DNA of 45,812 nucleotides from Phycisphaeraceae bacterium (GTDB taxonomy: Bacteria > Planctomycetota > Phycisphaerae > Phycisphaerales > Phycisphaeraceae): assembly GCA_020831765.1 (NCBI GenBank), contig JAFIFY010000154.1:1-45812 (forward strand). The letters run 5' to 3'. The number at the start of each line of letters is the position of its first letter. The stretch's first letter is position 1. The notes under the pieces were generated by a model. That model did not search any database and was not told where the DNA came from. It was given only the letters and a program-made list of their open reading frames with translations. Below, in pieces: positions 9,256 to 17,861 of the stretch. The translations under genes and the position numbers were made by a program.

Positions 9256-9595
9256 CGGTCGCGGCAGGCGTTGGCCAATCGGCAGGCGTTCGCGCCGGTC
9301 CGCAATCGGATGCTCAGCGCCCGGAGACGATCCGATCCAGCCGGCCCATGGCCGCGATTCACCGCCAACCCGTATTCATCCATGTTAGTCTTTTATTCTA
9401 TTCAGCGCCGAAAGTACGGTCTTGGGATCATGTCGGGGCGAAATCGTTACGAAACTTGTCTGTAGCGAGCCATTCTTTGATTAACGCTTCGCTTAGTGGA
9501 TACAATCCGATGATGCCCGCTTGCACACACCAGCGCATTCGACTGGTTTCATTCGTCCAGGATATCCGACCCTTTGAAGCATCGAGGAAAGTGTC
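9256..9595. promoter_or_regulatory. divergent intergenic region between the ccsBA operon and korAB
   Basis: This 340-base gap separates the minus-strand lipoprotein/ccsBA run from plus-strand korAB and must hold promoters for both. Its middle (about 9380-9520) is clearly more AT-rich than the flanking genes. For korAB a good sigma-70-like promoter is visible and listed separately. For the minus strand only a TAGAAT-like -10 at 9400-9395 is seen, with no good -35. No gene of convincing composition lies inside. Confidence 0.5.
9477..9506 (+). promoter_or_regulatory. sigma-70-like promoter for korAB
   Basis: TTGATT at 9477-9482 (-35) and TACAAT at 9501-9506 (-10, five of six consensus bases) are separated by 18 bases. 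Transcription would start near 9513 and leave a leader of about 80 bases before the korA GTG at 9596. It is the best consensus match in the divergent region. Confidence 0.55.
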
Positions 9596-11530
9596 GTGTC
9601 GATGAGTACATCCGCCAAGCCCACGCACCCGACCCGCGCTGCCGTTGTTCGCTTCGCCGGTGACTCGGGCGACGGCATGCAGCTTGCCGGAACACAATTC
9701 ACCGACACTTCGGCCGTGTTCGGCAACGATGTGGCCACGCTGCCGGACTTTCCCGCCGAAATTCGCGCGCCGGCCGGAACCGTCGCCGGGGTATCCGGCT
9801 TTCAGATCAACTTCGCCTCGACCGACATTCACACGCCCGGCGACGAGGTGGATGTGCTGATCGCCATGAATCCGGCGGCCTTCAAAGCGCACATCGAGGA
9901 TGTGCGGCCGGGCGGCATCGTCGTGGTCAACGAAGATGAGTTCACCAAGATCAACCTGCGGAAAGCCGCCTATGCCGACGGCTATGACCCGCTGGATGAT
10001 GAGCGGTACACCCAGCGCTTCAAGATCGTTCGCGTGCCGATCACCCGGCTCAACACCGAGGAACTTTCCAGCACCGGGCTGGGGGCCAAGGATGTGGGGC
10101 GCTGCCGCAACATGTGGGCGCTGGGGCTGATCTACTGGCTTTACGACCGGCCGCTGGATACCACGATCGCCTACCTCGAAGACTACTTCGGCAAGAAGAA
10201 GAAAATGCCGCAGGTGGCCGAGGCGAATGTCAAGGCTTTGCGCGCCGGCTACTACTTCGGCGAGACGGCCGAGTTGTTTCCCGCCCGTTTCCAGGTGCCC
10301 CGCGCCAAGGCCGAAAAGGGCCGATATCGCAAGATCACCGGCAACGAGGCCGCCGCCATGGGCCTCATCACCGCCGCGCACCTGGCCGACAAGTGCCTGA
10401 TCTATTGCAGCTACCCCATCACGCCGGCCAGTGACATTCTCCACTCGCTCTCGGCGCTCAAGCATTACGGCGTCAAGACATTCCAGGCCGAGGATGAAAT
10501 CGCCGCGGTCTGCGCTGCGATCGGCGTTTCCTTCACCGGCCAGCTTGGTGTCACCGGCACCTCCGGCCCCGGCCTCTGCCTCAAGGCCGAGGCCATCAAT
10601 CTCGCCATCATGGCCGAGCTGCCCCTGGTGGTCATCAACGTGCAGCGCGGCGGGCCCTCCACCGGCCTGCCCACCAAGACCGAGCAATCGGACCTGCTCC
10701 AGGCGCTTTACGGACGCAACGGCGATTCGCCACTCGTGGTGCTGGCGCCCAAGTCACCGGCGGATTGCTTTGACATCTGCATCGAAGCGGCCCGGATCGC
10801 CATGCAACACACGGTGCCGGTCATCGTCCTTTCCGATGGCTACCTGGCCAACGGCGCTGAACCCTGGCGCTTGCCCGATCCCCAAGCCATGGAACCGATC
10901 CGCGTGGAGCACCCGACCGATCCTGAAACCTACCGGCCCTACCGGCGAAGCGAAGACCTCTCGCGCCCCTGGGCCATTCCCGGAACACCGGGGCTCGAAC
11001 ACCGCCTGGGCGGCCTTGAGAAAGAACATCTGACCGGCAACGTCAGCTATGACGCCGACAATCACCAGCGCATGACCTGGATCCGCAAGCAGAAGGTGGA
11101 GAACATCGCGGCCCAGGTGCCGGACCTCGAGCCCATCGGCAGCCCTTCGGGCGATCTGCTGATCATCGGCTGGGGTGGGACGTATGGCTCGATCATGACC
11201 GCGGTCGAACGCGCTGGCGAAGAGGGCAAGTCGGTCGGCGCGGTTCATCTGCGCCATCTGAACCCCATGCCCGGCAACCTCGGCCAGATCATCAAGCGAT
11301 ACAGGAAGGTGCTGGTGCCGGAGTTGAACACCGGCCAGTTGCGAACGCTCATCCGCTCGCGGTTCCTGATCGATGCCCGGGGATTGAACAAGATTCAGGG
11401 CAAGCCGTTTCTGGTGGATGAACTGATGGATGCCATCAATCTGATGCTCGACGACCGCTGGGGCGATCGCGAATCGCTCTCACCGACCGAGCATCATGTC
11501 ACCGCCGTGGAGCCGCTGTCGATGTATTGA
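9596..11530 (+). CDS. korA: 2-oxoglutarate:ferredoxin oxidoreductase, alpha subunit (gamma-alpha fusion)
   Basis: Large subunit of the CoA-dependent 2-oxoacid:ferredoxin oxidoreductase that converts 2-oxoglutarate to succinyl-CoA and reduces ferredoxin, reversibly. Residues 1-200 are the gamma domain (FAGDSGDGMQLAGTQF, then EIRAPAGTVAGVSGFQ). From about 245 the alpha pyrimidine-binding domain follows (GNEAAAMGLITAA, CSYPITPASDIL, ITGTSGPGLCLKAEA-like core, VINVQRGGPSTGLPT). The C-terminal domain has IIGWGGTYGSI and VLVPELNTGQL. This two-subunit form, without a separate delta ferredoxin subunit, is known from Mycobacterium and other aerobes. GTG 9596 is preferred because AGGA lies seven bases upstream; ATG 9602 is the alternative. 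korB follows closely, forming an operon. Confidence 0.93.
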   Translation: MSMSTSAKPTHPTRAAVVRFAGDSGDGMQLAGTQFTDTSAVFGNDVATLPDFPAEIRAPAGTVAGVSGFQINFASTDIHTPGDEVDVLIAMNPAAFKAHIEDVRPGGIVVVNEDEFTKINLRKAAYADGYDPLDDERYTQRFKIVRVPITRLNTEELSSTGLGAKDVGRCRNMWALGLIYWLYDRPLDTTIAYLEDYFGKKKKMPQVAEANVKALRAGYYFGETAELFPARFQVPRAKAEKGRYRKITGNEAAAMGLITAAHLADKCLIYCSYPITPASDILHSLSALKHYGVKTFQAEDEIAAVCAAIGVSFTGQLGVTGTSGPGLCLKAEAINLAIMAELPLVVINVQRGGPSTGLPTKTEQSDLLQALYGRNGDSPLVVLAPKSPADCFDICIEAARIAMQHTVPVIVLSDGYLANGAEPWRLPDPQAMEPIRVEHPTDPETYRPYRRSEDLSRPWAIPGTPGLEHRLGGLEKEHLTGNVSYDADNHQRMTWIRKQKVENIAAQVPDLEPIGSPSGDLLIIGWGGTYGSIMTAVERAGEEGKSVGAVHLRHLNPMPGNLGQIIKRYRKVLVPELNTGQLRTLIRSRFLIDARGLNKIQGKPFLVDELMDAINLMLDDRWGDRESLSPTEHHVTAVEPLSMY

Positions 11531-11622
11531 TCGCGGCCACAGTGCCCGCCCGAGTATTCGCCGGGTTCACGCCGAGCCGGCCGGAGAAAGCCGACCGTAA
11601 GCCAATCGCCAAGGATTTCACG

Positions 11623-12642
11623 ATGACCGCCTCGAACGCCGTCTCCATCCTGAATGCCAAGGATTTCGCAACCTCGAATGATGTCCGCTGGTGCCCCGGT
11701 TGCGGGGACTATGCCATCCTCAACCAGATGCGCAAGGTCTGCGCGGCCATCGGGGCGCGGCGGGAGAACACCGTCTTCGTCTCGGGGATCGGCTGCTCCA
11801 GCCGCTTCCCCTACTACATGGGCACCTACGGCTTCCACTCGATCCATGGCCGCGCCCCCGCGGTCGCCACGGGTGTCAAGCTGGCCAACCCCGAACTCGA
11901 TGTCTGGGTGGTTACCGGAGATGGCGATGGGCTTTCGATCGGCGGCAACCATCTGATGCATGTGCTGCGGCGAAATGTGAACCTCAAGATTCTCTTGTTC
12001 AACAACCGCATCTATGGCCTGACCAAAGGCCAATATTCCCCGACCAGCGAAGAAGGCAAGAAGACCAAGTCCAGTCCGATGGGCTCGATCGACCTGCCGC
12101 TTTCACCGCTTTCGATCGCCGTGGCCGCCGAGGCCAGCTTCGTGGCCCGCACGGTGGATGTCGATCGGGATCTCAACCGCGTGCTGACCGAAGCGGCCAA
12201 TCACCAGGGCTCGGCCTTCGTTGAAATCTACCAGGACTGCAACGTTTTCAACCACAAGGCCTTCGACTACGCCACCGACAAGGACGCCAAGCTCGACAAC
12301 CTGCTCTATCTTGAACACGGCAAGCCCATGATCTTCGGCAAGCAGCGGGACAAGGGCATTCGGCTCAACGGCAGCCGCAAGCCGGAGGTGGTCACCCTCG
12401 GGCCGGGCGTTCGTGAGGATGATCTTCTGTTCCACGATGAAAGTGATGAGAGCATGGCCTTCCTGCTCTCGCGCCTGCGCCACACCGATGGCTTCCCCGA
12501 GCCGATGGGCATCTACTACCGCGTCAAGGACGATTGCTACGAACGCCTGGTCGAACAGCAGATCGCCACCGCCCGATCCGCCCGCGGCCCGGGTACGCTC
12601 GAAGCCCTGTTCGACGACGGCAACACGTATGAAGTGCCGTAA
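11623..12642 (+). CDS. korB: 2-oxoglutarate:ferredoxin oxidoreductase, beta subunit
   Basis: Thiamine-diphosphate and 4Fe-4S subunit partnering KorA. Cysteines expected to hold the cluster are seen in RWCPGCGDYAI, GIGCSSRFPYYM and YQDCNVFNHKAF. The TPP/Mg motif is VTGDGDGLSIGGNHLMHVLRR with FNNRIYGLTKGQYSP. Length is 339 residues. ATG 11623 is chosen because AAGGA precedes it by seven bases and the family start (SNDVRWCPGCGDY) lies close by. A TTG overlapping the korA stop would add 32 unusual residues. The C-terminal 60 residues form the usual domain ending in a variable tail. Together with KorA it makes a complete heterotetrameric enzyme. Confidence 0.93.
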   Translation: MTASNAVSILNAKDFATSNDVRWCPGCGDYAILNQMRKVCAAIGARRENTVFVSGIGCSSRFPYYMGTYGFHSIHGRAPAVATGVKLANPELDVWVVTGDGDGLSIGGNHLMHVLRRNVNLKILLFNNRIYGLTKGQYSPTSEEGKKTKSSPMGSIDLPLSPLSIAVAAEASFVARTVDVDRDLNRVLTEAANHQGSAFVEIYQDCNVFNHKAFDYATDKDAKLDNLLYLEHGKPMIFGKQRDKGIRLNGSRKPEVVTLGPGVREDDLLFHDESDESMAFLLSRLRHTDGFPEPMGIYYRVKDDCYERLVEQQIATARSARGPGTLEALFDDGNTYEVP

Positions 12643-12836
12643 CCGGGGCGGCCCCATGTCATCCGTCCGCCTGTTTGTGCAACCGCTGGCCTGGCCGCGG
12701 CACTGTTCGATCATCCAAGCGCATCGCCCCCGCGCCATGCGTTCCTCCCCACCACCGGTTAGGATGCGTTGGTCACCCGGCTCATGGTCGGGGGACGCTT
12801 CGCTTTCAGGTATCGATTCGCTGGAGTCGCCTTCTC

Positions 12837-13373
12837 ATGGTCAGCAGCAATTCATCTTTACTGGTCATTACCGCCGTCGGCCCGGATCGTCCGGGGTTGG
12901 TGGATGAGTTGACCGGGTTCCTGCATGAGGCGGGGGTCAACATCGCCGATTCCCGGATGGCCAATCTGGCCGGTCAGTTCAGCCTGCTGCTGCTGATCCA
13001 GGCCGGGGCCGATCAGATCGCGCGGTTGCGCGGCGAGCTTCCCGAGCGGGCCTCGGGGCTGGGGTTGATGCTGATGATGGGCGATCCCATGTCGCCGCGC
13101 ACCACCACCGCCGGCTTGCCCTATCGGGTTGAGGTTCGCGGCATGGATCAAGCGGGCATCGTCCACCGCATCAGCCATCTGCTCTCATCCCAGGGTGTGA
13201 ACATCGAAGAGGTGGAAACCAAGCTGGAGCAGCGGTCGTACGATCAACCGCCGGTGTTCAGCATGGTGATGGAGCTGACCGTGCCATCGTCGGTCAAGGT
13301 CTCGGACCTTCGGCGTCAGCTTCTGGAACTGTGCGATACGCTGAACATGGACGGCCGGATGGAGCCTCGGTGA
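12837..13373 (+). CDS. double-ACT-domain regulator (GcvR-like)
   Basis: Small cytoplasmic protein of two ACT domains (about residues 8-80 and 93-175), the architecture of GcvR, the accessory repressor of the glycine cleavage operon in enterobacteria. The first domain begins LLVITAVGPDRPGLVDELTG and the second YRVEVRGMDQAGIVHRISHL, each with the Gly-containing ligand loop. The domains probably bind an amino acid, perhaps glycine or serine. No DNA-binding domain is present, so it would act through a partner, and no gcvA-like regulator is in the window. ATG 12837 has GGAG ten bases upstream. The frame is open further upstream, but the added residues resemble non-coding sequence. It lies 195 bases after korB. 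Confidence 0.8.
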   Translation: MVSSNSSLLVITAVGPDRPGLVDELTGFLHEAGVNIADSRMANLAGQFSLLLLIQAGADQIARLRGELPERASGLGLMLMMGDPMSPRTTTAGLPYRVEVRGMDQAGIVHRISHLLSSQGVNIEEVETKLEQRSYDQPPVFSMVMELTVPSSVKVSDLRRQLLELCDTLNMDGRMEPR

Positions 13374-13428
13374 GGGACGAACCAGTCGGGCCGGACGTAT
13401 TGACCCTTTCGATCCCACTCCTTGGAGC

Positions 13429-14412
13429 ATGCGATTGGCGCGGGTGTCCGATGCCAAGAGGCCCCTGGTCGAGACCCGCGATGTTCGGGTGGACTATGGC
13501 GATCTGACCGCCGTCCATGACCTGACGCTGGACATCCATGCCGGGGAGATCGCCGGGCTGATCGGTCCCAACGGGGCGGGCAAGACCAGCCTCATGCGGG
13601 TGCTGGCGACGCTGCTGGAGCCGACCTACGGGCAGGTGACGCTGGCGGGCATCGACGCCCTGGCCCATCCTCGGCGGGCGCATCCGCATATCGGCTACAT
13701 GCCTGATATGCCCATGGTGCCCTCCGACCTGACCTGCCGTGAATTCCTGATGATGTTCGCCGGGGCTTACGGCCTTGAGGGCGATGATCAAACCCAGCGC
13801 GTGAAGCAGTGCATCGATGAAGTGGGCCTCAGTGCCAAGACCGATGCCATGGCCTCGACGCTCTCGATGGGCATGCGCCAACGGCTGGTGCTGGCCAAGA
13901 CGATGCTTCACAAGCCGAGCATCCTACTCCTGGATGAGCCGGCAAGCGGCCTGGACCCCTTGGCGCGCATCCAGCTTCGCGACACCCTGCGGCGGCTGGC
14001 CCAGCTTGGCTGTGCGATTCTGGTTTCCTCCCACATCCTCAGCGAGATGTCCGACCTCTGCTCGACGGTGTGCATCATGGACCGGGGAAGAATCGTGCAT
14101 CGCGGCCGGATCGATGATCTTGTCCGCCAGATGGATGGGCTTCGCCAGTTCACCATCCGGCTGGTGGGTTCGGCATCGGCGGCCGCGCATTTCCTTCGCG
14201 AACATGAACACGTGGAATCCGTCCACGAGGAAGATGCCCGCCTCCGCATTGTCTTTACCGGGGATGATGTGCAGGCGGCGGCGCTGCTTGGCGATCTGGT
14301 CAGCGCCGGCCATAAGGTCATCAGCTTCGCGGAGAAATCCGTCGGTGTTGAAGACCTTTTCCTCCAGCTACACTCGGCCGGCGCGGCAAACGGCGGAGGC
14401 GCATCGCCATGA
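13429..14412 (+). CDS. ABC transporter ATP-binding protein
   Basis: ATPase subunit of an ABC-2-type exporter. Visible motifs in order: Walker A GPNGAGKTSLMR near residue 50, signature LSMGMRQRLVLAKT near 146, Walker B SILLLDEPASGLDP near 164, and the switch His in VSSHILSEM. A C-terminal domain of about 100 residues follows. The Q-loop region reads IGYMPDMPMVPSDLTCREF. ATG 13429 is the longest start, but GGAG at 13424-13427 is only one base away from it and seven bases from TTG 13435, so TTG 13435 may be the true start. The stop overlaps the permease start by four bases (ATGA), so the two subunits are translationally coupled. Confidence 0.9.
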   Translation: MRLARVSDAKRPLVETRDVRVDYGDLTAVHDLTLDIHAGEIAGLIGPNGAGKTSLMRVLATLLEPTYGQVTLAGIDALAHPRRAHPHIGYMPDMPMVPSDLTCREFLMMFAGAYGLEGDDQTQRVKQCIDEVGLSAKTDAMASTLSMGMRQRLVLAKTMLHKPSILLLDEPASGLDPLARIQLRDTLRRLAQLGCAILVSSHILSEMSDLCSTVCIMDRGRIVHRGRIDDLVRQMDGLRQFTIRLVGSASAAAHFLREHEHVESVHEEDARLRIVFTGDDVQAAALLGDLVSAGHKVISFAEKSVGVEDLFLQLHSAGAANGGGASP

Positions 14413-16085
14413 TGAGCGCGGTGACCGAATGGTTCCGATTCAACCCGATGATCGTGGCGGGCATCGAAGCGCGGCTGCGCCGGCGGCAGTTCATCCCCTG
14501 GGCGTTGATGATGATCATCATCACCACCTTCGGCTTCCTGCTGGCGTACCTGGCGGCGACTGGTCGTGGCCATGCCGCGGCACAGGAGGCGGCACGAATC
14601 GGCCTCATGCCCCTGCTGGTGATCCAGGGCATCGTGCTGATCTTCTTGGGCACCGGCAGGATCGCCGCGGCCATGGTCGAGATGCGCGAGAAAGGCATCC
14701 TCGATTTCCACCGCATGACGCCGATGAGCCCAGGCAACAAGATCATCGGCCAGTTGTTCGGGCTGCCGGCGCGCGAGTATGCCCTTTGCCTGATCACAAT
14801 GCCCTTCGTGATGTTCTGCTGGATGGTCGGCCAGATTCATCTGCTGGTGCTGGCCGAGCTCTACCTGGTCTTTTTCTCCAGTGTGATTCTTTATCACAGC
14901 ATCGCCATGGTCATGGGCATGGTCGCGCGCAGTCCGCGAACCGCCTTCGTCGGTGCCCAGGGCATGGTCTTTCTGTTTCACCTGGTCATCCCCGCTTTTT
15001 CCGGATTGGGCTTTCAGTTCCTTGAATACCTGACCGTGCGCCCGACCTTCGTGGTCATCGCATCGGAGCAGATCCAAGGTGTTGAGGCCGAGCTGCGGAT
15101 GTTCGAGGATGTCCATGCGCTGCGGGAGGTCGCATTCTTCGGCATCGGTCTGCAATCCACCCTGTTCTCACTCCTGCTTCAGGGCCTGGTGACTTCCACC
15201 ATCCTCGTGGTGCTGCATCGCAAGTGGCGCTCACCGCAACATCACGCCCTGTCAAAAATCTACGCCGTCGCGCTTTTTGGTGGTTTTCAGTTCCTGGTGG
15301 TCGGCTGCGTCACACCGTTTCTCGCCAGCACCGTGCGCTTCGCCCGGCTGGGCGAGTTTGGCATGCTTACCCTGGGTTACTCCTACTTCGTGCTCAGCGC
15401 CAGCGCGGCGATCTTTCTGATTCACATCACCACACCGTCTGGCTTCGAATATCAGCGCGGCCTGCGCCTGGCGCGAAAGCATCGCCTGCCCAGACTGCCG
15501 GCCCATCGTGATGAAGCGCCTTCCGGGCTCTGGGCATTGGGCATCGCCCTGATCGGGGCGATGGGGTACAGCATCATCTTTCTGGCGGCCTGGTATTACG
15601 AACGTCTGGACACCGCGACGACCGGCGCGCGGATGCTGTTCCTCCCGGCGGTCTGGTGGATGGCCATGGTCATGAGCGTCCACCAGGCGCGGGCCTGGGG
15701 CGAAGAACGCGGACTGTTTCTCTATGGCGTTTTCGTGTGGATGGTGCCGGTGCTGCTGGGCATACTTCTGCTGGTGGCCGATGTGGTCAGCTTCACCACC
15801 GCATGCTATTTCACCACGCCTTCAGGGCTGCTGGCACCGATATGGCTTGTGCTCCCGGTGATCGAACTTTACGCATTCGTCAATGATTTCGGCCCGAAGC
15901 ACCGTGCTGTACTGGCGGTACTTGTCACAATCTGGCCGTTGCTCGCCCTGGCGATCTTTGCCCGACTGAACCTGATGCGGCACAATCACCTCCGGACAAC
16001 GGTCCGATCCGATACCGTCCCGGAGTCCTCCAGCTCCGAGTATCATCCGGACCCACCCGGGGATGATCCGGTTCGAATGGCCTGA
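14409..16085 (+). CDS. ABC-2-type transporter permease
   Basis: Polytopic membrane subunit paired with the preceding ATPase. Twelve or so hydrophobic segments are visible. The first is FIPWALMMIIITTFGFLLAY and the last group lies at about residues 430-535. Between helices, MREKGILDFHRMTPMSPGNK matches the coupling segment of ABC-2 permeases ('K..GTLE.L..TP.S'). The C-terminus is hydrophilic and Ser/Pro-rich. The substrate is unknown. The first half resembles a standard six-helix ABC-2 permease; the second half looks like an extra membrane domain, making it longer than usual. The next gene starts 38 bases on and may be co-transcribed. Confidence 0.82.
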   Translation: MMSAVTEWFRFNPMIVAGIEARLRRRQFIPWALMMIIITTFGFLLAYLAATGRGHAAAQEAARIGLMPLLVIQGIVLIFLGTGRIAAAMVEMREKGILDFHRMTPMSPGNKIIGQLFGLPAREYALCLITMPFVMFCWMVGQIHLLVLAELYLVFFSSVILYHSIAMVMGMVARSPRTAFVGAQGMVFLFHLVIPAFSGLGFQFLEYLTVRPTFVVIASEQIQGVEAELRMFEDVHALREVAFFGIGLQSTLFSLLLQGLVTSTILVVLHRKWRSPQHHALSKIYAVALFGGFQFLVVGCVTPFLASTVRFARLGEFGMLTLGYSYFVLSASAAIFLIHITTPSGFEYQRGLRLARKHRLPRLPAHRDEAPSGLWALGIALIGAMGYSIIFLAAWYYERLDTATTGARMLFLPAVWWMAMVMSVHQARAWGEERGLFLYGVFVWMVPVLLGILLLVADVVSFTTACYFTTPSGLLAPIWLVLPVIELYAFVNDFGPKHRAVLAVLVTIWPLLALAIFARLNLMRHNHLRTTVRSDTVPESSSSEYHPDPPGDDPVRMA

Positions 16086-16123
16086 TCCGGCCGGAGACGC
16101 ACCATTCGCTTGAGGAGTTGGCC

Positions 16124-17023
16124 TTGATCATCGAGAAAACCGCCCGATCGACCGTGACCGCCGTGGAACTGGACCGTGACGATGAGCTTCACTTCAAGCT
16201 CGCCGACGGCCAGGTGCGCAGAATCCGCCTGCTGGAGACCCGCGCCGGTGTTTACCAATCCAACCTGCATGAACTGGAAAAGCCCGGGCACAAGGCCAAG
16301 GTCGTGCTCAAGATGTTCTGCCGCATCGAGGTCGATGGACACTCGGTTTCAGTCAACCGATGGGTCGGCAACCAGGACAGCTTCGCCCCGCCGTGGGAAT
16401 TCATGGGGCTGCGATTCTGGTTCGATGCCTGCCAGGAACTGTTCGATCACCTGCACGAGCACCACGGCATCTGCAAGCCGCGCAAGCATGCCCGCCTGGC
16501 GGTGCAGGATGCCACGCTTCGCCTCTGCCCGGTGCTTCTGCATCCGTGGTGTCCGCTCCATCCGGATGGGCTGCGCATCGAGGATTGCTACGAGGGTTCG
16601 GACTGCTGGCTGGGGCCCTACCACGGCATCGATGCCCATGGCGGCCTGGATATCAACCACCCGGCCGGCACGCCGATCTGGACGCCGGTTTCCATCGATG
16701 AGCATGGCTACTTCAACAGCCTGGCCAATGGCGACAACAACAACCGCTGGCGCGGCATCAAGCGTTGGGATGATGGCTCGACATGGGTCTTGCAGGTCCA
16801 TCACATCCTGCGCCTGCTCGTGCCCGAAGGCGGGCGACTCGAGGCCGGCGCTCATATCGCCGAGGGCGCGGGCGTCCACGTCGGCACCTTCGAACACAGC
16901 CACTTCGTGTTCGGGGTCGTGGAGCCGGGCGATGGCCTGGACGATCGCATCCTTCTGGACCCTTGGCTGATCTTCCACCAGACCTTCCAGGACCGCGCGG
17001 CCACGGTCATCCATCGGCATTGA
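16124..17023 (+). CDS. M23-like (LytM fold) metallopeptidase without signal peptide
   Basis: Protein with a C-terminal M23-type domain. The zinc and catalytic residues of the LytM fold are visible: HGGLD (HxxxD) near residue 170, VHHILRLL in the centre, and HSHF (HxH) near 263. Gly-rich strands such as LEAGAHIAEGAGVHVGTF link them. The N-terminal 160 residues are not recognisable and hold a Cys- and Trp-rich stretch (RFWFDACQEL, LHPWCPLHPDG). No signal peptide or membrane helix is seen, which is unusual because M23 enzymes normally act on peptidoglycan outside the cytoplasm. TTG 16124 is chosen because GAGGAG (16112-16117) lies six bases upstream; TTG 16118 touches it. The flanking genes give no functional clue. 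Confidence 0.72.
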   Translation: MIIEKTARSTVTAVELDRDDELHFKLADGQVRRIRLLETRAGVYQSNLHELEKPGHKAKVVLKMFCRIEVDGHSVSVNRWVGNQDSFAPPWEFMGLRFWFDACQELFDHLHEHHGICKPRKHARLAVQDATLRLCPVLLHPWCPLHPDGLRIEDCYEGSDCWLGPYHGIDAHGGLDINHPAGTPIWTPVSIDEHGYFNSLANGDNNNRWRGIKRWDDGSTWVLQVHHILRLLVPEGGRLEAGAHIAEGAGVHVGTFEHSHFVFGVVEPGDGLDDRILLDPWLIFHQTFQDRAATVIHRH

Positions 17024-17145
17024 CCAGACCACGCCTCGCCGCGAACCCGCGTCTTTTTGACCCACCAGTTCGGTGGACCGGCGACATCTGGTAAAACTAA
17101 CGATCAACTGTTCTCCGTGACGATTCGGGGAAGAGAGGTAAACCC

Positions 17146-17823
17146 ATGACCATTTACTTCCATCGCCAGATCGACAAAATCAAGAAATCCGTGCTGGGGC
17201 TTTCGGCCATGGTCGAGCAAAGCCTGGTTCAGGCGATCGAGGCGGTGCAGAAGCGGGATGTCGAGATCGCGCAGGCCGTCATCGATCGCGATGTGCAGAT
17301 CGACATCACCGAGGTCGATGTGGAGGAAGAGGTGCTTTCGGCACTTGCGTTGCACCAACCGGTCGCGACCGATCTCCGCTTCCTGGTCGGCGTGCTGAAG
17401 ATGAATCACGATCTGGAACGCATCGGCGATCTGGCGGTCAATATCGCCCAGCAGGCCATCGTCCTCTCAGGACGGCCGCCGATTCAGGACATCGACTTTG
17501 GCCTGGGCAAGATGAGCGAACTGGCCCAGGTCATGCTCAAGCAAAGTCTCGATTCGCTGGTCACCCTCGACGGCGATCTGGCGACGCATGTCCGCAAACT
17601 CGATGACCAGGTCGATGATCTGCACGCGAAGATGTACGACATTGTCGAGGATGCGATCAAGAAGGATGTCGAGCAGGTGGACAGCTACATCCGGCTGATG
17701 ATCTGCGGCCGGCAGCTTGAGCGCATCGCCGACCACGCCACCAACATCGCCAAGGATGTGCTCTACCTGGTCAAGGGCGACATCGTCCGCCATGCCAGCA
17801 AACGCGGCCTCAAGATCGATTGA
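17146..17823 (+). CDS. phoU: phosphate-signalling protein PhoU
   Basis: Negative regulator that links the PstSCAB phosphate transporter to the PhoR sensor kinase. It is an all-helical protein of two PhoU repeats, each with the metal-binding E/D-x-x-x-D pattern: LERIGDLAVNIAQQA near residue 92 and LERIADHATNIAKDV near 193. Length, 225 residues, is normal. ATG 17146 follows GAGAGG by a few bases. It starts 122 bases after the peptidase. No pst or pho genes are adjacent, so it appears as a stand-alone gene. It converges on the Sua5 gene with a 38-base gap. Confidence 0.93.
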   Translation: MTIYFHRQIDKIKKSVLGLSAMVEQSLVQAIEAVQKRDVEIAQAVIDRDVQIDITEVDVEEEVLSALALHQPVATDLRFLVGVLKMNHDLERIGDLAVNIAQQAIVLSGRPPIQDIDFGLGKMSELAQVMLKQSLDSLVTLDGDLATHVRKLDDQVDDLHAKMYDIVEDAIKKDVEQVDSYIRLMICGRQLERIADHATNIAKDVLYLVKGDIVRHASKRGLKID

Positions 17824-17861
17824 TTCAACCGCCGCCTCGACCGACAAGCTTTCTCCGGCCC

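Noticed and set aside
12645-12656. GGGGCGGCCCC hairpin after korB
   Set aside because: Very short loop and no T run, so it is not supported as a terminator.
13908-15155. 415-residue minus-strand frame
   Set aside because: Antisense to the ABC transporter genes, His/Asp-rich, with no family features.
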